From the NCBI GenBank assembly GCA_029263235.1, contig JAJCXW010000168.1:1-42028 (forward strand): a stretch of 42,028 nt of DNA, read 5' to 3'. A program made the position numbers and the translations under genes. A model generated the notes under the pieces. It saw only the letters and a list, made by a program, of their open reading frames with translations, did not search any database and was not told the DNA's origin. Of the stretch, positions 35,770 to 42,028 are shown one piece after another. Numbering within the stretch: the stretch's first letter is position 1; every line of letters begins with the position of its first letter. This stretch comes from Acidimicrobiales bacterium (GTDB lineage: Bacteria > Actinomycetota > Acidimicrobiia > Acidimicrobiales > Aldehydirespiratoraceae).

Positions 35770-36954
35770 ATGACAGAACGTGATGTTGTGATCGTCGATG
35801 CGGTGCGGAGTCCGGTTGGAAGGCGCAATGGCGAACTATCTGCCATGCAATCGATCAACCTTCTCGGCGACGTCCAGAAGGCACTCTTCGACCGAACCGG
35901 CATGGACCCGGCCGATGTCGGACAGGTAATCGGAGGCTGCGTCGGCCAGGTCGGCATGCAGACCATGAACGTGGCACGAAACGCCTGGCTGGCAGCCGGA
36001 CTGCCGCTCGAGGTGGGTGCCACCACCGTCGACAACCAGTGCGGATCATCTCAGCAAGCGACCGGCCTCGCCTACGCGATGATCAAGGCCGGGGTCGTCG
36101 ACACCGCCGTGTCCTGTGGCATCGAACTGATGAGCCGAGTGAAGATGGGCGCCACCATCCCGAAAGACCCCGACGTGGGGGTGCCGGTCAACAAGCGCTA
36201 CTGGGAACACTTCGAGTGGACATCACAATTCGAAGGTGCCGAACGCATCGCCGAGCAGTGGGATATCTCCCGTGCCGACACCGACGCCTTCGGACTCCGC
36301 AGCCAGACCCTCGCAGCCAAGGCCTGGAACGAGGACGCCTTCGCCACCCAGATCGTTCCGGTACAGGCTCCGGTGATCGACGACGAAGGCAACGACACCG
36401 GCGAGACGGTCACCATCACCCGCGATGGCGGACTTCGCGACACCACCCTCGAGGGGCTCGCCAAGCTCAAGGCAGTGGGACGAGACGGTGCCGTCCACAC
36501 GGCCGGCTCGGCCAGCCAGATCAGCGATGGCGCCGGAGCAGTGTTGATGATGACCGCTGAGAAAGCGACGGAGCTGGGCTTGACCCCGCTGGCCCGCATC
36601 GTGGATGTCTGCAACGTCGGGTCTGATCCGGTGCTGATGCTCACCGGCCCGATCTTCGCCACCAAGAAGTTGCTCGCCGACAACGACCTGTCGATGAGCG
36701 ACATCGATGTGGTCGAAATCAACGAAGCATTCGCATCGGTGGTACTGGCATGGGAAAAGGAACTCCAGCCCGACATGGCCACCGTCAATCCCACCGGCGG
36801 CGCCATCGCCCTCGGTCATCCTCTGGGCGCCACCGGCGCGATTCTCATCACCAAGGCCGTTCACGAGCTCCAGCGTTCCGACAAGGAATACGCCATCATC
36901 ACCATGTGCTGCGGTGGAGGCCTCGGTACCGGCACCCTCATCCAGCGCCTCTGA
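35770..36954 (+). CDS. Thiolase family protein (acetyl-CoA acetyltransferase-like)
   Basis: 394 aa; VDNQCGSSQQA, NPTGGAIALGHPLGATGAI, CCGGGLGTG motifs. Confidence 0.93.
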   Translation: MTERDVVIVDAVRSPVGRRNGELSAMQSINLLGDVQKALFDRTGMDPADVGQVIGGCVGQVGMQTMNVARNAWLAAGLPLEVGATTVDNQCGSSQQATGLAYAMIKAGVVDTAVSCGIELMSRVKMGATIPKDPDVGVPVNKRYWEHFEWTSQFEGAERIAEQWDISRADTDAFGLRSQTLAAKAWNEDAFATQIVPVQAPVIDDEGNDTGETVTITRDGGLRDTTLEGLAKLKAVGRDGAVHTAGSASQISDGAGAVLMMTAEKATELGLTPLARIVDVCNVGSDPVLMLTGPIFATKKLLADNDLSMSDIDVVEINEAFASVVLAWEKELQPDMATVNPTGGAIALGHPLGATGAILITKAVHELQRSDKEYAIITMCCGGGLGTGTLIQRL

Positions 36955-36963
36955 ATCGAGGTT

Positions 36964-38205
36964 CTAGAGAAGCGGAGCCCCCGGGGCCAGTTCCACCCAG
37001 GTCACGCCCGGAGTCAGGGCGACCGGAACCCCGTCAGGAGTCGTCCAGGTGGCCACGGCATGAATCGAAGGCTTGGTCCAGGTGGCTTCGACGACGTTTC
37101 CATCGGTGAAGATCCACGCCTTTCCGGTGCCAAGGAACTGCTCCTCGAAGACGGTGGAGCCGGCCGCGTCGATCGACCCGGTGGAGACGTGTTCGATCTC
37201 GGCCACGATCACGTTGGCGGCGAGCACTTGAATCCCGTCGGCGTCGACGTGAGGCGTACTTCCTTGGGTGCGCAGCCATCCACCCAATGAGCTGCTCCAG
37301 TTCCAATCTGCGGTGACCGATGGGAACTTCACCGTGAAGGCTGTAGACGGGCGTGCGCCCGCGGGCAGGCCGATCGTTTCTGTGCGGTACTCGAAGTGAG
37401 GTGGAGGGGCACCGCCCGAATCGGCGCGGATCGCTATCGACTGCAGTTCGGTTCCGTCGGTCATGAGGTCGTACGTACCGGGCCGGTCGGAGGCCCTCGT
37501 GTACTCACTACGCGTGCCGGCACCGAGATCGACCATGTTCTGGCGCCGCAAGAGCCTGGCGTGGACCCTGTTTGCGCCGGACCACACGAACACCGGCTCG
37601 TTGAGGGAGCCGAGCATTGCGATGTCGGTGCTTCGACCCGACCTGACGGGCCCGATCACATCGGGAACTGTCGAGTGGAACACGACAACCAGGCGTGTCG
37701 ACCCGCCCTCGATCATCTCCTCATAGACGAGATCGGCTTGGGACAAGGTTGCCTGCGGGCGACCCTTGCTGGTGTTGTCGATCTTCGCCAGGACCGCCGG
37801 AAGTTCGGCCCTGGACGGGTCGGAGAGTGGCAGGCCGGTGAGCGGTGCCACACCAGGAGCTGCCGGGGCCGGGGGCAGAGCCACCGGCGCCACGACGATA
37901 CGGTCAGGATCGATCTGGCCGAGCACCCCGCGGTAGGGGGGCTCGCCGGATATCACGATGGAGGATCCCATCGATGACGGGATGGGGTCGACAGGTACGG
38001 GATCGGGCACGCCACGCGATGTCGGTGGGGTCACCGGCAAGGTCCTCGACACGGTGGTCGACGACACCGAAGAGTCGACCGTGGTCGTCGTCGAAGTGGT
38101 GGTTTCGGTGGAGTCTTCAGAGTCGCCATCTCCACCACCGCAGGCAGCTGCGACCAAGGCGAGAGACAGGACGATGGCAGGTATACGGTTGGGCACGGGC
38201 GACAA
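36964..38205 (-). CDS. DUF3048 (YerB-like) domain lipoprotein
   Basis: Lipobox LVAAACGGG, Thr/Ser linker, then PLTGLPLSDPSRAELPAVLAKIDNTSKGRPQATLSQADLVYEEMIEGGSTRLVVVFHSTVPDVIGPVRSGR. Confidence 0.9.
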   Translation of the reverse strand: MSPVPNRIPAIVLSLALVAAACGGGDGDSEDSTETTTSTTTTVDSSVSSTTVSRTLPVTPPTSRGVPDPVPVDPIPSSMGSSIVISGEPPYRGVLGQIDPDRIVVAPVALPPAPAAPGVAPLTGLPLSDPSRAELPAVLAKIDNTSKGRPQATLSQADLVYEEMIEGGSTRLVVVFHSTVPDVIGPVRSGRSTDIAMLGSLNEPVFVWSGANRVHARLLRRQNMVDLGAGTRSEYTRASDRPGTYDLMTDGTELQSIAIRADSGGAPPPHFEYRTETIGLPAGARPSTAFTVKFPSVTADWNWSSSLGGWLRTQGSTPHVDADGIQVLAANVIVAEIEHVSTGSIDAAGSTVFEEQFLGTGKAWIFTDGNVVEATWTKPSIHAVATWTTPDGVPVALTPGVTWVELAPGAPLL

Positions 38206-38227
38206 CGCTACGCACCCGAGAGTGTTG

Positions 38228-38965
38228 TCACACCGCGGCTTCGATAATCCCCTCTGTGAGCGAAACGAACTCCTCGACCTCGTCGTCGGACAGAGGCGAG
38301 AGGGTGCCGATACTCAGCTCGTTGGTCGTCTCCTCGACCGATCTGCGGCCGGCTCTGTCGGCCGGTGTCGGCTCGGGATAGGGCTCCGGCCATCCGAAGA
38401 ATCCGGCCGCGCCGGCTCCGCGAGATCCGCACAAGATCGACATGAGCGGATCGAACCCGGCCACCACCAGTGCGGACACATGCAGTGAGAACCGAAGCTC
38501 ACGCAGGACTTGAGCGAGCACACAGGCTCGGGCCGGCAAATCGTCGGGGCGAGGCACAGCCCGCCAACCTGCGAACAATGGTGCTCCAACCGGCGATGCC
38601 CCGTCGGCGATGCGGCCAGCGAGTTCGCACCATCGATCGAGACCGGGAACGTCGGAGAAGTGAGCCCGGCCGTACTCGGCCGCGATCGACGTGTAGATCT
38701 CCGCTGCCTGTGTCGGGTCGGCGTCGGCCAACACGATGTCCCATTCGCGGTGGACCAACTCCGGTTCGATGAAGGCCGCGGACGCCACCACCACGTCGGC
38801 GTGGACCCTTCCGAGCACACCGAACCGGCCCGCGAAGTAGACCGCGAATCCTGGTTCGAGATTCATTTCGCCGGCCCGGCCGAAACCGACGGGGTCCAGC
38901 ATGAACCTGCCACCCAGATCGCCGATCATCGGGGCAAGTTCTTTGGCTGCTTCTGATCTGGACAT
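38228..38965 (-). CDS. SCO6745-like conserved actinobacterial protein
   Basis: MSRSEAAKELAPMIGDLGGRFMLDPVGFGRAGEMNLEPGFAVYFAGRFGVLG; recognised as the SCO6745-like family. Confidence 0.7.
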   Translation of the reverse strand: MSRSEAAKELAPMIGDLGGRFMLDPVGFGRAGEMNLEPGFAVYFAGRFGVLGRVHADVVVASAAFIEPELVHREWDIVLADADPTQAAEIYTSIAAEYGRAHFSDVPGLDRWCELAGRIADGASPVGAPLFAGWRAVPRPDDLPARACVLAQVLRELRFSLHVSALVVAGFDPLMSILCGSRGAGAAGFFGWPEPYPEPTPADRAGRRSVEETTNELSIGTLSPLSDDEVEEFVSLTEGIIEAAV

Positions 38966-38987
38966 TGTTCTCCTTGGTGGTCTCAGC

Positions 38988-39425
38988 TCAGTTCGAGCGG
39001 TCGAGTTCGGATGACGCGGCAACATGGTCGAGGAATCCACTGATCACGGTGGTCGCGAGCTCCAGAAACTCGAGCCCTTCGGGGCTCGGATCCGGGTCGA
39101 CCACGACGCCCCAAATCAGGTGACACTCGGATCCATCGTCGCGAATGAGAAATGTGCCGTGATACATGTCGAGTCCGGTGTCGCCCTCGACCTTGTAGGC
39201 CCTGCGCCACGGAGGCTCGAACGACAGGACAGTCTCGACCAGTGGCGGCTTCTGAGGATCGAGCGTCAGGTGCAGGACCGCGCCGGCTCCGTGGGGGGCG
39301 GGGTCGCCCTCGACGTGATACGGACCCACCGCGGCTTCCATCTCCCGTAGAAGAACCTCCCAAGTGTGGGAGCGCGGCGCCATCACGTGACGTTCGAGCG
39401 AGCGAGAGATGTGTTTCTTGGTCAT
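38988..39425 (-). CDS. SRPBCC (START/polyketide cyclase-like) family protein
   Basis: MTKKHISRSLERHVMAPRSHTWEVLLREME...MYHGTFLIRDDGSECHLIWGVVVDPDP; overlaps the upstream gene by 4 bp. Confidence 0.7.
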   Translation of the reverse strand: MTKKHISRSLERHVMAPRSHTWEVLLREMEAAVGPYHVEGDPAPHGAGAVLHLTLDPQKPPLVETVLSFEPPWRRAYKVEGDTGLDMYHGTFLIRDDGSECHLIWGVVVDPDPSPEGLEFLELATTVISGFLDHVAASSELDRSN

Positions 39426-40174
39426 GCCACCGGTGCCATGGCTTCCACAATGGCATCTTGTAGCTCTGGTCTGCAGATGATGAGTCCGGATGTGGCCGGA
39501 TGAGCCTTGTTGAATTCGAGTTCGGTGCCGTCGATCCGGCAGGCCGCGAGGCCGGCCGCCTGAGCTACCGCCACTGGTGCGCAACTGTCCCATTCGTAGA
39601 GATAGCCACCGTGGACATAGGCATCGGCCTCGCCACGAACTACCGCCATGGCCTTCACTCCCGCCGACCCGAGTGCCGTTACCTCCACATTCATGGCGTT
39701 GTGAAGCAGTCTTCCGTCGAGATGTCGGCGCGACCGCGAAACCAAGATGAGCGGCGTGTCTCCCAGCCTCGACATCACCGGGGTAGGCGATGGTTCGGTG
39801 GCCCAGGTCGTCTCCCAACCCGGCACCGCTACCGCTCCAGCCGTGGCCCGGCCATCCTCAACCAGAGCAATGTGAACTGACCAAGTGGCGCTCCAGCCGT
39901 AGTCGGACGAGCCATCGAGGGGGTCGACGATCCAGACACGTGATGCGGAAAGGCGGTCCTGGTCGTCGTAGCCCTCCTCCGACAGCACAGCATCGTCGGG
40001 CCGGTGTCGAGCCAGCTCGGCCACGATGAACTCGTGGGCGGTGCGATCACCGAGATACTCGATGCCACTCAAAGCTCGTTCGCTGGTTCCGCGGTTCTCC
40101 AGGAGGTCGACCAGCAAGTCGCCGGTGTCGGCGGCGATGCGCGCCGCTAGAGCGTGGTCCTCGGCATCAGCCAT
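39422..40174 (-). CDS. Inositol monophosphatase-superfamily phosphatase, 3'(2'),5'-bisphosphate nucleotidase (CysQ)-like
   Basis: SEEGYDDQDRLSASRVWIVDPLDGSSDYG; YEWDSCAPVAVAQAAGL. Confidence 0.87.
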   Translation of the reverse strand: MADAEDHALAARIAADTGDLLVDLLENRGTSERALSGIEYLGDRTAHEFIVAELARHRPDDAVLSEEGYDDQDRLSASRVWIVDPLDGSSDYGWSATWSVHIALVEDGRATAGAVAVPGWETTWATEPSPTPVMSRLGDTPLILVSRSRRHLDGRLLHNAMNVEVTALGSAGVKAMAVVRGEADAYVHGGYLYEWDSCAPVAVAQAAGLAACRIDGTELEFNKAHPATSGLIICRPELQDAIVEAMAPVA

Positions 40175-40181
40175 GTGGTGG

Positions 40182-41018
40182 TCAGATATCCCAGCTCGAC
40201 GGCGCGGTGCCCGAAGCAATCCACTCGGCTCGCTGCCTGATCTGGGTCGCGTATTCGGGGTGCGTCAGGATGTAGAAGCGGCCCGACCGGATGGCGTCGA
40301 CGACGTCGTCGGCGACCTGTTCCGGCGGAATTCCACCACCAACCAGATCGATCACCGCCTGTCGAAGGAACTCCTCCTCCTCAGAGGGTTCCTCGAGCCG
40401 GACCAGATGCTCCGGAATGTTTCGCTGCGAGTCGGCGATCTTCGTCTGTACGAATCCCGGGCACAGGACCGACACCCCCAGATTGGTGTCGGCGGTCTCG
40501 AGCGAGAGGGTCTCGCTCATCGCCACCACTGCGTACTTCGACACTGTGTAGCTGCCCAGCCCGGGGGTCGGCATCAGCCCGGCCATCGAGGCCGTGTTGA
40601 CCATGTGGCAGGGTTCGCCGTGAGCGACCATCGACGGCCCGAACACCTTGATTCCGTGGAGGACCCCCAACAAGTCGACGCCGAGCACCCATTCCCACAC
40701 GTCGAGATCGTCGGGTTCGAGGATCGCACCGCCCCCTCCGACCCCGGCGTTGTTGCACAGCAGATGGATGTTGCCGAATCGTTCTTCGGCGGCGGCTGCC
40801 AATCGCCTCACCGACTCGACGTCGGACACGTCGATCTCCATGCCGAGCACCGGCACTTCTGCCGCATCGAACGCCGCCACTGCCTCATCGAGGGCTGGTT
40901 GCTCGATGTCGCCGAGCACCAGGTTCATGCCCTCGCGGCCGAGTCGGCGGGCAATGGCCAGTCCGATCCCGCTTGCTCCCCCGGTGACAACAGCCGTTCG
41001 GCCCTCGAAGTCTTGCAT
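40182..41018 (-). CDS. Short-chain dehydrogenase/reductase
   Basis: TAVVTGGASGIGLAIARRLGREGMNLVLGDIE; NNAGVGGGGA; YTVSKYAVVAMSE. Confidence 0.92.
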   Translation of the reverse strand: MQDFEGRTAVVTGGASGIGLAIARRLGREGMNLVLGDIEQPALDEAVAAFDAAEVPVLGMEIDVSDVESVRRLAAAAEERFGNIHLLCNNAGVGGGGAILEPDDLDVWEWVLGVDLLGVLHGIKVFGPSMVAHGEPCHMVNTASMAGLMPTPGLGSYTVSKYAVVAMSETLSLETADTNLGVSVLCPGFVQTKIADSQRNIPEHLVRLEEPSEEEEFLRQAVIDLVGGGIPPEQVADDVVDAIRSGRFYILTHPEYATQIRQRAEWIASGTAPSSWDI

Positions 41019-41049
41019 CGGGTCATCATTCCACGCCGTGCAGTCGTGG

Positions 41050-41706
41050 TCAGTTCCTGGAGGAACCAGTCCTGATTCGGTAGATGCACCTCTCGTCGCC
41101 CGATAGGAGATGCTCGGTTCGTTCCACGTCGGCAGCTTCGCCGATCACTCTCTGAAAGAGTTCCAGTTCGTTGCGACAGAGCCCTTGGCACTCCGTGGCC
41201 GCAGAGCAGACCGGGCAGTGATGTTCGATCAGCAGGAGATCTTCTCCGTCGGCCACGACCTCGGCCATGTAGCCCTGATCCCGACGGTGTCCGGCGAGAG
41301 CTTCAGCCCGAGTCGCCACGTCGGCATCCGGAGAAAACGCCGAGGAGATGGTCGCGAGCTGAACACGATCTCGTTCGGCAAGTACGTCGAGAAGCCCCTC
41401 GTCACCGACCGCGGCCCGCACGGCTCGGAGCAGCTCGACCGTGAGATCGCTGTGGCGATCAGGGAACAGGCCGATAGCGCGAGCCGACAGCGACCAGCCG
41501 ATCGGTGGCCGCCCGCGCGTGCCGGTGCTGAGTAACTCGGAGGTCACCAGACCCAGATCCTCGAGTTCGGCGAGCGGAGGCCTGACGGCTTGGGTGGTGA
41601 CACCGAGAGTCTCGGCGATGGCGGCCGTGGTACAGCTTCCGGATCGCTTCAGGTGATCGACGATTCGCCTTTGAGCCGCTCCGACGTCGTTCGTCTCATC
41701 CATCAC
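41050..41706 (-). CDS. SufR-like/DeoR-type HTH regulator with C-terminal Cys cluster (probable Fe-S sensor)
   Basis: HTH DHLKRSGSCTTAAIAETLGVTTQAVRPPLAELEDLGLV; C-term HHCPVCSAATECQGLCRNELELFQRVIG...RTEHLLSGDERCIYRI matches the SufR Cys arrangement. Confidence 0.83.
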   Translation of the reverse strand: MMDETNDVGAAQRRIVDHLKRSGSCTTAAIAETLGVTTQAVRPPLAELEDLGLVTSELLSTGTRGRPPIGWSLSARAIGLFPDRHSDLTVELLRAVRAAVGDEGLLDVLAERDRVQLATISSAFSPDADVATRAEALAGHRRDQGYMAEVVADGEDLLLIEHHCPVCSAATECQGLCRNELELFQRVIGEAADVERTEHLLSGDERCIYRIRTGSSRN

Positions 41707-41771
41707 ACGAGCTTAGCCAATTTGAAAAGACGAACCTTGCCCAATGGGTCGGGCAGATTGGTCTCGCCCGG

Positions 41772-42028
41772 TCAGCCCTTGACTATCTCAACGAGTTGGC
41801 GCATCTCTTCGGCGCTGCGAGCCGCCACGTTGAGCATCGTCACCGGGCTCTCCTCCCACGCCTGCAGGCGATCACGGATGCGCTCCACCGATCCAACCAG
41901 CGAGATCTCATCGGCGAACTCCAGCGGCACCGTGGCGATGGCCTCCTCGCGCTTGCCGGCCATGAAGAGATCCTGAATCTTGTAGGCCTCCTCCTCGTAG
42001 CCCATTCTCGCCATGAGCTTCGTGTGGT
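41772..42028 (-). CDS. C-terminal part of an LLM-class F420-dependent oxidoreductase; 5' end beyond the window
   Basis: Frame open to the window edge; GYEEEAYKIQDLFMAGKREEAIATVPLEFADEISLVGSVERIRDRLQAWEESPVTMLNV. Confidence 0.8.
   Translation of the reverse strand, partial: HTKLMARMGYEEEAYKIQDLFMAGKREEAIATVPLEFADEISLVGSVERIRDRLQAWEESPVTMLNVAARSAEEMRQLVEIVKG

Noticed and set aside
41772-42028. Short LLM fragment as a possible pseudogene
   Set aside because: Frame is open to the window end, so it is most simply the C-terminus of a full gene.
1-42028. CRISPR arrays, tRNA/rRNA genes, transposases, phage genes
   Set aside because: Looked for regularly spaced direct repeats, tRNA-like cloverleafs and IS/phage protein motifs; none was recognisable by eye. 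A tRNAscan/minced run would be needed to exclude them formally.

Overview
The window is a 42 kb, GC-rich, gene-dense chromosomal segment. Its gene content (F420-dependent LLM and PPOX proteins, polyphosphate glucokinase, DUF3048 and SCO6745-like proteins, methylmalonyl-CoA mutase) points to an actinobacterium, possibly of the Acidimicrobiia; that placement is inference. I could support about 38 protein-coding genes. No RNA genes, CRISPR arrays or transposases were recognised. Main blocks: (1) mutB (partial) and mutA, separated by an inverted PPOX/GNAT gene pair; (2) a branched-chain-amino-acid-type ABC transporter with a fused LivH-LivM permease; (3) two adjacent minus-strand operons, each with its own divergent RpiR-family regulator, encoding a lysine 6-dehydrogenase-like enzyme, an ALDH7-type dehydrogenase, a KamA-family radical SAM aminomutase, PcaI/PcaJ-like CoA-transferase subunits and a class III (beta-transaminase/GSAM-like) aminotransferase; (4) an acyl-CoA synthetase, ferredoxin and SDR region; (5) a gnd-zwf-ROK-pgl-ppgK pentose-phosphate cluster whose ROK kinase appears to lack its middle; (6) small membrane proteins beside a Crp/Fnr regulator, one with a perfect DosR/DevR-type palindrome upstream; (7) a molybdopterin oxidoreductase, nitronate monooxygenase-like protein, acyl-CoA dehydrogenase, thiolase, DUF3048 lipoprotein, CysQ-like phosphatase, SDR and SufR-like regulator. 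The strongest candidate for an undescribed system is block 3. It reads as a possible lysine catabolic route via 2-aminoadipate -> 3-aminoadipate -> 3-oxoadipate -> 3-oxoadipyl-CoA, with the KamA homologue acting on a dicarboxylic amino acid instead of lysine. All homology statements are by-eye recognition from recalled family sequences; no searches were run.
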